A DNA stretch of 45,771 nucleotides from an uncultured Lachnospiraceae bacterium (GCA_934432595.1 CAKRYR010000018.1:1-45771); one strand, 5' to 3'. Shown: positions 8,271 to 16,592, counted from the first letter of the stretch. The notes: generated by a model from the letters alone, not told the origin. Made by a program: numbers and translations.

Positions 8271-9455
8271 ATTTAATAAAAATAACTCCTGTTTATCCCT
8301 TACCATCTCTATTTTGCCAGCTTCATTATACAACACTACCTGAGGCAATTCTCTACTTAAAAATAATGTCATTCCCTCAGTTACAGAATATGCCCCTACA
8401 TTCTCAAATACTAATATATCATCTTTTTTAGGATTATCTATGCTAACTCCTCGCACAATAACATCATTTACTGTACATAAAGAACCACATATATTCCATT
8501 TTAGTACATCCTCATCATCTTCTATACTATGCACATTGCCCTCTGTATCAATAATACTCATAAAAGGTTTCTTCATTCCCATAACTTGTCCATAATAATT
8601 AATCTGATGTATTCCACCATCTACGATAATATATCCTGAACCATCAGTATTCTTAACATCATTAATTCTTGTCAAATAATACCCAGCATTTGCTGTAATA
8701 AATCTTCCAAACTCCAAAGTTTTTTTATCATAGTTCTTTATATTTTTTAAAATTATATTTAATTCTCTCAACTGTTCTTTACTTTCTTGAACTTTACTAT
8801 CTTGAAAATAAGGTACTAATAACCCTGGTCCATATTCTAATTCAAAATATTCCAATCCATATTTATCTTTTATATAACCTGCATATTCATCAAGTTCTTT
8901 TATTTCTTTCTGAATTTTACTTATCTTTTTCTGTGTTCCCGAATAATAATGAAGACCCAATAATTCTAAATTATCATCTTTCACAATTTTCTCCACTAGT
9001 TCTTCAAATAAAACCTTATCAACACCAAACTGATTACCGCTAGTTAATCTAATAATAACTTCTATCTTATATTTCTTATCAGATGCACATTTTGACAATA
9101 TTTCATAATGATTCTTAGACTCTATTGTATATATCCCTTTACCTTTGCTATATTCTAGTATTCTATCAATAGATTCTTTTGTCTTATTTACACCCGATAC
9201 AACGATTTTATCTGGTTCAATGTTCTCTCTAATACATATCTCATATTCTCCTGGTGAACAAACTTCTAATCTATCTACCTTATCAGATATATATTTTATT
9301 ACAAATGGATTTGCTTTCATAGCATAACAAATAGAGGTGTCCCTTTGAATATTTTCTCTCATACACCTAATATTATCATTTAAAATATTCAAATCAAATA
9401 TATAACTTGGTGTCCCAATATCAACAAGATTTTTTATATTATCCTCAATAATCAT
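8253..9455 (-). CDS. PLP-dependent fold-type III decarboxylase (LysA/BtrK-like)
   Basis: 400 residues. The PLP lysine is Lys47 in YAMKANP. Other family motifs are His169 in GLHYYSGTQ (cofactor stacking), EYGPGLLVPYF (207-217) at the place of the glycine-rich phosphate loop, EFGR (248-251) in place of EPGR, Cys327 in CGSLCTVNDV, and Tyr356 in ENVGAYS. These fit the diaminopimelate/ornithine decarboxylase superfamily, but several motifs differ from true LysA, so lysine synthesis is unlikely. The start overlaps the stop of the adenylation gene (ATGA), showing one transcript and coupled translation. With a carrier protein nearby, the closest precedent is BtrK, which decarboxylates glutamate bound to the carrier BtrI. 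That substrate class is an inference; a free amino-acid decarboxylase or racemase remains possible. Confidence 0.8.
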   Translation of the reverse strand: MIIEDNIKNLVDIGTPSYIFDLNILNDNIRCMRENIQRDTSICYAMKANPFVIKYISDKVDRLEVCSPGEYEICIRENIEPDKIVVSGVNKTKESIDRILEYSKGKGIYTIESKNHYEILSKCASDKKYKIEVIIRLTSGNQFGVDKVLFEELVEKIVKDDNLELLGLHYYSGTQKKISKIQKEIKELDEYAGYIKDKYGLEYFELEYGPGLLVPYFQDSKVQESKEQLRELNIILKNIKNYDKKTLEFGRFITANAGYYLTRINDVKNTDGSGYIIVDGGIHQINYYGQVMGMKKPFMSIIDTEGNVHSIEDDEDVLKWNICGSLCTVNDVIVRGVSIDNPKKDDILVFENVGAYSVTEGMTLFLSRELPQVVLYNEAGKIEMVRDKQELFLLNSISSI

Positions 9456-11116
9456 TTGCTATTTTCCTCTCTATACATCTTTTTAAGCAACTTCCTATCC
9501 ATCTTACCATTCTTATTCAGTGGTATCTTTTTAACACATCTAAAGACATTTGGTATCATATAATCAGGAACTTTATTTCGCATCTCAGAAATTATTGTCT
9601 TCTTATCATCTTTTCCCACATAAAATGCTACTACTTTATTCTTTACCTCATCAAAAAAGCAACATCCTTGGTCAACAATCTTTACACTACTTAATACACT
9701 CTCTATTTCTTCAAGTTCTATTCTATGTCCCATATGTTTTATCTGAAAATCTTTTCTTCCTGCAAATATAAGCATACCTTCATCATTCCAATATGCTAAA
9801 TCTCCAGTTCTATATATTTTCTCTTTATATTTTTTCATTAATGGATTAGTAACAAATGCTTTCTTTGTCGCCTCAATATTATTATAATAACCTAATGCTA
9901 ATGACGTACCAGCAACACATATTTCACCGCATTTATCTACCATATCTCTAGTAATCTCTTTATCCTTATCACTAAGTAAAAATACTCTTTCATTTGGAAG
10001 TGACTTACTTAGTGGTATTTTCTCATCCAATTCATATATTTTTTTATTATCTATTATATGATACATACAATTACATGTAATCTCTGTTGGTCCATATAGA
10101 TTAACAAACATAGCTTCTTTATAGTATTCACGCAATTTATTCAAATGCTTTATAGGCATCATTTCTCCACTAAATAATATCTTATTTATGCTCTTTGGAG
10201 TCTTATATTTAAAGCTATGCATTCTTTCTAATAAAACTAAAGCAGACACTGCCCATATCAATGTAGTAACACTATACTTATCAAGCATATCTACAACTGA
10301 ATTAGGGAACACAAAATATGACTTAGGTATAATAACCAAAGTTGCACCTGTCTTAAAACAACTATATATATCCTTAACAGACACATCAAAGTCAAAAGGA
10401 GCTTGATTACCTATAACATCCTTATCAGTTATTCCAAATATATCTGTAAAATTGTCTATAAAATCCATTACTGACCTATGGTTAATCAGTACTCCTTTAG
10501 GAGTACCTGTTGAACCTGATGTAAAATTACAATACAACGGGTCTGTATCTATCATATTTTCTCTAATGTTCTCTAATATTTTATTATCATTATAAATATA
10601 TGTTTTGTTAGATAATCTATCCTTTGTTTTTTTATATCCTATTCTATCAGACTTATCATTCTTTTCATTATTTATATCATTTGTTATATTTATGTCTTTA
10701 TTTGTATCTATATCTTTTCTTAATTCCACATTATAAAAATTATCTATAACAATTATTTTCTTTGAATACCCACAGGCCATCAATTTTTCAGTATTCTTTT
10801 TTGTTGCTATAACTATACTAGTATCTAAAATATCTAATATTTGTTTTATTCTCTCTTTAGGAAAACTAGGGTCTATTAATGTATAAAAACATCCTGCATA
10901 TACTATTCCCATAAATATCTGTAGTGTCTTTACACTCTTATCCATAAATACTGCTATAGGCTTTCTTGCACTTGTCTCATTTGCAAGACACACTCCTATC
11001 TCCTTAGATTTATTTAATAATTCTTCATATGTGCAGCTCTCTTTATTATCAATAACTGCAATTTTTTTAGGATACTTTTTCGCTGTATTTTCCAAATACT
11101 CTAATACATTAATCAA
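9452..11116 (-). CDS. Free-standing amino-acid adenylation enzyme (DltA/NRPS A-domain type)
   Basis: 554 residues with the ordered motifs of AMP-forming ligases: FTSGSTGTPKG (A3, ~195), APFDFDVSVKD (A4, ~240, with the Asp that binds the substrate amino group), NLYGPTEI (A5, ~340), YRTGDLAYW (A7), GRKDFQIKHMGHRIE (A8) and KNGKMDRK (A10, ~538, with the catalytic Lys). It should activate an amino acid with ATP and load it on a carrier protein; the ACP at 4776-5003 is the obvious candidate. No carrier, condensation or thioesterase domain is fused. A ~55-residue Asn/Asp/Lys-rich insertion (~130-188) before A3 is unusual. The start is TTG with AGGAAG upstream, right after the EF-P terminator, so this begins a new unit. 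D-alanine specificity as in DltA is possible but unproven. Confidence 0.88.
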   Translation of the reverse strand: MINVLEYLENTAKKYPKKIAVIDNKESCTYEELLNKSKEIGVCLANETSARKPIAVFMDKSVKTLQIFMGIVYAGCFYTLIDPSFPKERIKQILDILDTSIVIATKKNTEKLMACGYSKKIIVIDNFYNVELRKDIDTNKDINITNDINNEKNDKSDRIGYKKTKDRLSNKTYIYNDNKILENIRENMIDTDPLYCNFTSGSTGTPKGVLINHRSVMDFIDNFTDIFGITDKDVIGNQAPFDFDVSVKDIYSCFKTGATLVIIPKSYFVFPNSVVDMLDKYSVTTLIWAVSALVLLERMHSFKYKTPKSINKILFSGEMMPIKHLNKLREYYKEAMFVNLYGPTEITCNCMYHIIDNKKIYELDEKIPLSKSLPNERVFLLSDKDKEITRDMVDKCGEICVAGTSLALGYYNNIEATKKAFVTNPLMKKYKEKIYRTGDLAYWNDEGMLIFAGRKDFQIKHMGHRIELEEIESVLSSVKIVDQGCCFFDEVKNKVVAFYVGKDDKKTIISEMRNKVPDYMIPNVFRCVKKIPLNKNGKMDRKLLKKMYREENSK

Positions 11117-11133
11117 CCTAATTACTTCCTTTC

Positions 11134-11181
11134 AAAAAAAGAAGGAATCGATTTGTATTCAACAAATAAATTCCTTCTTTT
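11134..11181 (-). terminator. Rho-independent terminator of efp
   Basis: AAAAGAAGGAAT (11137-11148) pairs with ATTCCTTCTTTT (11170-11181), and an inner ATTTGT/ACAAAT pairs as well. On the minus strand the stem is followed by seven T residues. It closes the EF-P transcript about 20 nt after its stop codon and lies just before the adenylation gene. Confidence 0.85.
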
Positions 11182-11202
11182 ATTTAACCAACTAAATTCG
11201 TA

Positions 11203-11769
11203 TTATACTCTCTTTAAATATTCACCAGTTCTAGTATCAATACTAATCTTGTTACCAGTTTCTACAAATAAAGGAACATATACTGTAGCACCAGTCTCAA
11301 CTACTGCTGGCTTTGTAGCTCCTGTTGCAGTATCTCCCTTAAATCCAGGCTCTGTATCAGTAATCTCTAATTCTACAAACATTGGAGGTTCCATTGCGAA
11401 TACATCTCCATTATGTGAAAGAATTTTAACTACATCATTTTCTTTAACGAATTTTAATGAATCTCCTACTTGATCTGCTGAAAGAGCTATTTGATCAAAT
11501 GTTTCTTGATCCATAAAGTGATATAATTCACCATCTGTATATAAATATTGCATATCTTTTTTTTCTATATGAGCTTGTGGACATTTTTCTGTAGGTCTAA
11601 ATGTTTTTTCTACAACTCCACCACTCTTTATGTTTTTTAATTTTGTTCTAACGAATGCAGCACCTTTTCCTGGTTTTACATGTTGGAATTCAATTACTTG
11701 AAATATATTATTCTCAAGCTCGATTGTTAATCCATTTCTAAAATCGCCTGCTGATACCATATCTGCCAT
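11203..11769 (-). CDS. efp: Translation elongation factor P
   Basis: 188 residues, the normal length. It shows the three-domain EF-P pattern: the KOW-like N-terminal domain with the tip loop KPGKGAAF, where Lys35 corresponds to the residue modified in many bacteria, then two OB domains ending in the signature YVPLFVETGNKISIDTRTGEYLKRV. EF-P binds between the P and E sites of the ribosome and relieves stalling on polyproline stretches. The start follows AAGGAGG. Upstream on the same strand is a possible promoter (TTGAAA ... TATAAA near 11850-11875) and a small hairpin (GTGCG/CGCAC, 11821-11836). pepP and yqeG lie further upstream, a common Firmicutes association, but here a lipoprotein gene and two hairpin elements have come between. 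Confidence 0.97.
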   Translation of the reverse strand: MADMVSAGDFRNGLTIELENNIFQVIEFQHVKPGKGAAFVRTKLKNIKSGGVVEKTFRPTEKCPQAHIEKKDMQYLYTDGELYHFMDQETFDQIALSADQVGDSLKFVKENDVVKILSHNGDVFAMEPPMFVELEITDTEPGFKGDTATGATKPAVVETGATVYVPLFVETGNKISIDTRTGEYLKRV

Positions 11770-12324
11770 TGTATATTTCCTCCTTAAATTGCTTGTTTAT
11801 TATCTCATTTGTAATTTCACGTGCGCTGCTACGCACCACACGTAATAGTTTATAATAAACTAACATATTTTTCAACTATTTTTTTTGATTTCTATCCTTA
11901 GGGTTTTCTATTCTAGGGACGATGTGAATATTTATATTAGTGGTACTATTATAGTTACGATATAAAATATATATGATTATTCATTTTCGTGGACGCTCCC
12001 GCTTCGTTGCTTTGCCTAAAAGTACTAAATTCGCACTTCGATTATGCAAATAATCTTGTGCTCATTAAGTGCTTAGGCACGCAAATACCACTCAAATTGA
12101 ATAATATATATTTTTTCTATCTGTTTACTGACAAGTCCACTAATATAAATATTCACATCTGTTTACTTAAATTCTACATAAAAGTATAAAAAAATCTATT
12201 AATGTATTTAAAATTATACATTATCAAAATATCTTTGAAATAAAAATATGTCTGAACTATTATTAGAATATATTCTTTTCAAATATTTCATTATATATTT
12301 TATGTTTTTTTTTTACACTCTTTT
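11770..12324. other. Intergenic stretch between efp and CPBP remnant
   Basis: No ORF. It contains the presumed efp promoter region with a short hairpin at 11821-11836, and the nested hairpin element at 11912-12167 described separately. From 12170 to 12324 I see only AT-rich sequence with no motif I can support. Confidence 0.5.
11912..12167. repeat. Nested hairpin element E1
   Basis: A 256-bp imperfect palindrome. The outer arms GTGAATATTTATATTAGTGG (11924-11943) and its complement (12137-12156) are perfect and are bounded by TCTAGGGACGAT (11912-11923) and ATCTGTTTACT (12157-12167). Inside lies a second stem (11962-11992 with 12088-12120) bounded by AGTTACGAT and CTGTTTACTG, which is the same internal-loop motif again. 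The centre (11993-12087) folds as two further helices: TTGC..TGCCTAA with TTAGGCACGCAA, and GCAC..GATTAT with ATAATC..GTGC. The centre is shared with the element at 13621-13860 in opposite orientation. I do not recognise it; it could be a structured RNA or a non-coding mobile repeat. Confidence 0.7.
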
Positions 12325-12444
12325 CTATATTGCTATTATAGTTGCTATAAAATCATAGAACATATGTAATACAACTGGTACCATAATGCTTTTACTTTTT
12401 ACAAATGTCCAACTAAATATTACGCTTAGTACGATTATAAGTTT
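12325..12444 (-). pseudogene. C-terminal fragment of a CPBP-family membrane protein
   Basis: After a TGA at 12445-12447 a 39-codon frame reads ...VIFSWTFVKSKSIMVPVVLHMFYDFIATIIAI and stops. The pattern W-x-(Y/F)-x-K-(T/S)-x-S-I-x-x-x-x-x-x-H-x-x-x-(N/D) is the last conserved part of CPBP (CAAX protease/bacteriocin-processing) membrane proteins, including the metal-binding His. The rest of the gene is missing, so this is a remnant. Confidence 0.5.
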
Positions 12445-12480
12445 TCATCTGCTTTTTTTACCACATCATTTATTATTTAT

Positions 12481-13362
12481 CTATCCTGCAAGATTAAGGT
12501 GGTCAAATGCATCATAGTTATCATATAGAGGGAACCACCCATCATCTCCATTTTCAGTTCTTATGTAATTCCAACCTTCTTTACTTGCAATTAATGGATA
12601 TATTATTGTTCCTGGTTTTATTTTTGTAGATTTACTTTCTTTCTCAAATTTATTTTCATATATTGTTATTTCTTTTATATTCCTTATTTCTTCTTGTTGA
12701 TCTACATATTCGAATTCACCATTATCTATATCTTCAAGTTTATTTCCATTCCACTTATAATTTCTAAATACATAGTTAGACAATGTACCTTCATGAGACC
12801 AACATTTTAATTTATTACCTTTAATTTGAACATATGTCGTTCCATCAATATTTTTATTAGCCTCTCTAATATCATTAGAAATATATCCAACTTCTTCTAA
12901 TTTTTTCCCGTCATATTTATAAAATACAGATACCGGATCATCACTCATACCATTTGTATATGTAGCCAACAATATATTATTTTCATCAAATGCAAGGGCA
13001 ACTACAAGATACTCACCATTCTCTTCTTCAAATGTTACCTTTGAATCATTTACAATAATATCAAACTTCTTCACATTATTATCATCAGTTTCTAACTTAC
13101 TAACCTCAATACTTTCTCTGTTACCATCTCTATCAAGGTCTAATTCACATAACTTACCTGCATCCTTTGCCTCATATATAACTAACTCCCCATTAAAAAT
13201 CTTCTTCTCATCATCATTTAAATCTAACCCTTCTTTATCTGCGTCATTATCTCCCTCACTCTTTGTATCATTATCTACCTTATCATCCTTCTTCCCACAC
13301 CCTACCATCAATAAACCTACCATGCAAAATACCCCCATACACAACAAAACTTTCCTTTTCAT
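12481..13362 (-). CDS. Lipoprotein with C-terminal SH3-like domain
   Basis: 293 residues. The start follows TTGGAGGAAT. A lipoprotein signal peptide ends in the lipobox LMVG-Cys22, so the protein is anchored on the outer face of the membrane. An acidic, Asp/Lys-rich linker follows (about residues 24-52). The middle (about 60-220) is beta-rich and includes DLDRDGNRESIEV, a Ca-binding-like DxDxDG loop common in VCBS/integrin-like repeats. The last ~45 residues (KIKPGTIIYPLIASKEGWNYIRTENGDDGWFPL) look like a bacterial SH3 domain, which often binds cell wall. Function unknown. It stands alone between two hairpin elements of opposite orientation, with a CPBP remnant just downstream. Confidence 0.8.
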   Translation of the reverse strand: MKRKVLLCMGVFCMVGLLMVGCGKKDDKVDNDTKSEGDNDADKEGLDLNDDEKKIFNGELVIYEAKDAGKLCELDLDRDGNRESIEVSKLETDDNNVKKFDIIVNDSKVTFEEENGEYLVVALAFDENNILLATYTNGMSDDPVSVFYKYDGKKLEEVGYISNDIREANKNIDGTTYVQIKGNKLKCWSHEGTLSNYVFRNYKWNGNKLEDIDNGEFEYVDQQEEIRNIKEITIYENKFEKESKSTKIKPGTIIYPLIASKEGWNYIRTENGDDGWFPLYDNYDAFDHLNLAG

Positions 13363-13865
13363 CCTATTCCTCCAATTCTTTTCTAAACTTCTATTTAATA
13401 ATATTTTAGTGACGGTATAAAAATTCTTTATTCAAAATCTACCGACTTCAATATTAATAGACTTAAGTAATTTTACACAATTATAATTACTAACCTAAAT
13501 AGTATTACAAAATTATAATTACTAAAAGCATTCCTAATATTATTAACAATACTAAGATTTGTAACAATTGTTTATCATTATAGCAAACAGATTTGAACAT
13601 TTATATTAGTAAACTTATAGGTATACAGATTTGTATTTTATATTCGCCCTTTCAGTAAACAAATAAAATAATATATATTATTCAATTTGAATGGTATTTG
13701 TGCATCTTAGTACTTAATAAGCACGAGTTGATAAACGAAGTGCGAATTTAGTACTATTAGTTGCACAACTAAGCGAGAGCGTCCATGAAAATGAATAATT
13801 ATATATTATTTTATTGTCACTTAAATTCCCACCGAATATAAAATACAAATCGTCACTAGAACACC
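13363..13865. other. Intergenic stretch between pepP and the lipoprotein gene
   Basis: No ORF. From 13380 to 13620 the DNA is AT-rich and holds a partly repeated 15-nt unit, AATTATAATTACTAA (near 13480 and 13512), a degenerate loop half-motif (TTTTAGTGACGGTAT near 13405) and a clear left half-motif AGCAAACAGAT at 13582-13592 without visible partner. The nested hairpin element at 13621-13860 fills the rest and ends 5 nt below the pepP stop codon. Confidence 0.5.
13621..13860. repeat. Nested hairpin element E2 (inverted relative to E1)
   Basis: Outer arms TTGTATTTTATATTCG (13631-13646) and its exact complement (13833-13848) are bounded by GTATACAGAT on the left and ATCGTCACTAGA (13849-13860) on the right. 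An inner stem (13662-13684 with about 13791-13814) is bounded by CAGTAAACA and TGTCACT. The centre (about 13685-13790) is the reverse complement of the centre of E1 at roughly 75% identity by eye. Helices are kept by paired changes: ATGG/CCAT here against GTGG/CCAC in E1, and TTGT/ACAA against TTGC/GCAA. It begins right after pepP on the minus strand. Confidence 0.7.
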
Positions 13866-14942
13866 TTATAACTCGATTAATTCCTTAGGCGAATGTGTAA
13901 AGTTAATGTGACCTGACTCAGTTACAACGACAAGATCCTCTATACGTACACCTCCGAAATCCTTGATATATATTCCTGGTTCAACAGTCTCAATTGTATT
14001 TGCCAATATCCTACTCTCTTCTCTAGGATTGAAGTTTGGACTTTCATGTATCTCTAAACCTACACTATGGCCAAGACCATGTCCAAAACAACCTTCATAT
14101 CCAGCTTCATTTATTATTGTTCTTGCAACATTATCTACATCTTTACCTATAACACCTGCTTTTATATAATCAAGTGCAGATAATTGAGCTTTTAAAACTG
14201 TATTATATATATGTTTTTGCTTATCTGAAGCTTTACCTACAACTATAGTTCTAGTCATATCTGAACAATACCCTTTATATATGCAGCCAAAATCCATAGT
14301 TACAAAATCTCCTACTTCTATTTTCTTGTCTGATAAAACAGCATGTGGCATAGAAGAATTAATTCCTGAAGCTACAATTGAATCAAAACTTAATCCTTCT
14401 GCACCATTCATTTTCATTGAATATTCTAGATGTGCAGCTATTTGCATCTCTGTAACACCTGGTTTAATATAGTTAAGTATTTCTGTAAATGCCTTATCTC
14501 CTATACTTTCAGCTTTCTTAATTAACTCTAATTCTGTATCATCCTTTATTACTCTTAATTTTGAAACTACATCGCCTAATTCATTAAGTCTTTGACATTT
14601 TAATTCTTTCCTAAATTTCATAAATTGCGTATATGATACATCTTCATCTTCAAATCCAATAACTTCTATTTTTTCATTTGCAATTATATGATTAATAGCA
14701 CCTGTATATCCTGTATAATCTGCAATATCAATAACCTTATAATCCCTATCTTTCGTATCTGCCATTGCCATAAATACATATCTAAAATCTGTTAATAAAT
14801 ATCTCTTATCTTTAAGCAATACAAGCATCCCTGTATCACCTTTGAATCCACTAATATATCTTAAATTGTATCTATTAGTGACTATCATTGCATCTACTTC
14901 TTTTTCATCCAATATTTTACCTATTTCATTATAATTTAACAT
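13866..14942 (-). CDS. pepP: Xaa-Pro aminopeptidase (M24B)
   Basis: 358 residues. The creatinase-like N-terminal domain (1 to ~125) precedes the pita-bread M24 domain. Metal ligands are visible in order: the two Asp in MDFGCIYKGYCSDMTRT, His in GHGLGHSVGLEIHE, Glu in IETVEPGIYI and Glu in GGVRIEDLVVVTE. It removes N-terminal residues preceding proline in the cytosol, recycling Pro-containing peptides. The start has GGAGG 7 nt upstream. It follows the yqeG-like gene on the same strand and in many Firmicutes directly precedes efp, which suits EF-P's link with proline-rich proteins. Length and motifs are complete. Confidence 0.93.
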   Translation of the reverse strand: MLNYNEIGKILDEKEVDAMIVTNRYNLRYISGFKGDTGMLVLLKDKRYLLTDFRYVFMAMADTKDRDYKVIDIADYTGYTGAINHIIANEKIEVIGFEDEDVSYTQFMKFRKELKCQRLNELGDVVSKLRVIKDDTELELIKKAESIGDKAFTEILNYIKPGVTEMQIAAHLEYSMKMNGAEGLSFDSIVASGINSSMPHAVLSDKKIEVGDFVTMDFGCIYKGYCSDMTRTIVVGKASDKQKHIYNTVLKAQLSALDYIKAGVIGKDVDNVARTIINEAGYEGCFGHGLGHSVGLEIHESPNFNPREESRILANTIETVEPGIYIKDFGGVRIEDLVVVTESGHINFTHSPKELIEL

Positions 14943-15019
14943 GGTTATCCTCCTTCTATGTTTCCATATATTTTATCTATATATAAACATAATATTAATA
15001 TTATACTTTATAAAATTTA

Positions 15020-15535
15020 TCACACTTTATTATTCTCTTTACTCACTTTTCTATTATAAAAGAATAAAACTATTTTTTCTAGATATCTTTTTAAAACTAT
15101 CTGTATTTCTTCCTTCTTACCTATTGGTTTAACAAGATATGACTTAATTCCTGTTCTTCTTGCTCCAAACACATCAGTAAAAAGTTGGTCTCCAACAAAT
15201 ATTGTATTATTTTTATCTGTTTTCATCTTTTCCATAGCTTTTAGATAATTTTTTCTTCTAGGTTTTTTAGCATTATATATATAATACACGCCTATATCTT
15301 CATTAAATCTCTCAACTCGCTCTTTCTGATTATTAGAAAGTAGACATACTTTTAATCCTATTTCTTTTAATGTTGCAAAAAATTCTTTTGCTCTTTTATC
15401 TGCATCTGCATCATGTTCTACTAACGTATTATCTATATCAAATATAACACCTCTTATTCCTTCTTCATATTCTTTTTTAAAATCAATCATAAATGTTGAT
15501 TCATAATAATTATCCGGATAAAATATTTTAAACAT
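15020..15535 (-). CDS. YqeG family HAD-type phosphatase
   Basis: 171 residues, normal for YqeG. The HAD motif I is FDIDNTLV (about residues 32-39) with both catalytic Asp; motif II is LLSNN; motif III/IV is VGDQLFTDVFGARR. The short insert between motifs matches HAD subclass IIIA. The substrate is not known for the family. The start has AGAAGGGAG 5 nt upstream. It sits between ribF and pepP; the 60-nt gap to ribF has no terminator, so these three genes may be one unit. Confidence 0.88.
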   Translation of the reverse strand: MFKIFYPDNYYESTFMIDFKKEYEEGIRGVIFDIDNTLVEHDADADKRAKEFFATLKEIGLKVCLLSNNQKERVERFNEDIGVYYIYNAKKPRRKNYLKAMEKMKTDKNNTIFVGDQLFTDVFGARRTGIKSYLVKPIGKKEEIQIVLKRYLEKIVLFFYNRKVSKENNKV

Positions 15536-15598
15536 AAAATCTCCCTTCTACTATTTTAACAGTTGCATAGCATAACAATTCATACAATAACTTAACTA

Positions 15599-16498
15599 TT
15601 ACTGCATAGCTTCTCTTTTATCTCTCTCTATATTTTCTTTTAATTCATCAAGTCCTGAAAATTTTCTTTCTCCACGTATATATTTTTTTAAATAAACAAC
15701 AACCTTTTTTCCATATACATCTCTATTAAAATCAAATATATTAGTTTCAATTGTTTTTTCCAAGCCATCGGCCACCGTTGGATTATTTCCAATGTTAGTT
15801 ATTCCTCTATATACTACCGTATTTTTATCATCATAAAATACTACATCTGAAGAATACACCCCATTTAAAGGTAATATCTTTGATTTTTCTGGTATAATAT
15901 TAACTGTAGGAAATCCTATTGTTCTTCCTAACTGCCTTCCTTTACTAACAATACCACTTATACTATATGGTCTACCAAGGCACTCTGTAACCTTTTCCAT
16001 ATTAGATTCTAATATTAAATTACGAATCATATTACTACTAACTTCTTCCCCATAACTATTCTTTTTCTTATCAAATATAACAACCTCATATCCATATACA
16101 GCTGATAGTTCTTTTAATAATTCTCCGTCGCCCATTCTATCTTTCCCAAATCTAAAATCAGACCCGACTACGATTTTCTTAGCATCCAGCTTCTCTATCA
16201 AAATATCTTTTATAAAACTCTTTGCCGAAATATTCTTAACTTCATTATCAAACGGCAAAAGTACGCATACATCTATTCCTATATTTTCTAACAATTCCCT
16301 TTTTTCATCTTCTGTATAAATATATTTTCCATCTTCTGATTGTAAAAAGGTAAAAACAACTGACTTAAGTCCTTTATCTTTACTTCTTTTATTCTCATCG
16401 ATAAGTAATTGATGCCCTATATGTAGTCCATCAAATTTCCCCAATGTTATAACTGTATTTTTTAACTTAATATTTTTTCTTCCAACTATATATTCCAT
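15599..16498 (-). CDS. ribF: Bifunctional riboflavin kinase/FAD synthetase
   Basis: 299 residues. The N-terminal adenylyltransferase domain shows GKFDGLHIGHQLL (nucleotide-binding HxGH) and the typical N-terminal signature VITLGKFDG. The C-terminal riboflavin kinase domain starts near 190 with GRQLGRTIGFPTVNI (the PT-N motif) and GITNIGNNPTV. It makes FMN and then FAD from riboflavin. No FMN riboswitch is visible upstream. The ribosome site (GTGAAAAAGA) is weak. It follows truB, the common Firmicutes order, but a terminator lies between them. Confidence 0.95.
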   Translation of the reverse strand: MEYIVGRKNIKLKNTVITLGKFDGLHIGHQLLIDENKRSKDKGLKSVVFTFLQSEDGKYIYTEDEKRELLENIGIDVCVLLPFDNEVKNISAKSFIKDILIEKLDAKKIVVGSDFRFGKDRMGDGELLKELSAVYGYEVVIFDKKKNSYGEEVSSNMIRNLILESNMEKVTECLGRPYSISGIVSKGRQLGRTIGFPTVNIIPEKSKILPLNGVYSSDVVFYDDKNTVVYRGITNIGNNPTVADGLEKTIETNIFDFNRDVYGKKVVVYLKKYIRGERKFSGLDELKENIERDKREAMQ

Positions 16499-16592
16499 TC
16501 TTTTTCACTCACAATATCTAAACCTAAAAATAATCTCTCTCAAAGATACTTAATAAATGATTTTTTCCCACTTTTTTATTATTAAATGACAA

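Noticed and set aside
8253..9455. Diaminopimelate decarboxylase (LysA)
   Set aside because: The glycine-rich phosphate loop and the EPGR and CES motifs are altered, and the gene is coupled to an adenylation enzyme, not to lysine genes.
4776..11116. A dlt operon (D-alanylation of teichoic acid)
   Set aside because: An adenylation enzyme and carrier are present, but DltB and DltD are missing and a decarboxylase is coupled to the ligase, which the dlt pathway does not use.
11168..11473. Plus-strand frame over efp
   Set aside because: It is antisense to EF-P, a clear and complete gene.
12040..12090. tRNA-like or att-site structure in the E1 core
   Set aside because: The helices have no cloverleaf spacing, no T-loop sequence and no CCA-type end, and no integrase gene is nearby.
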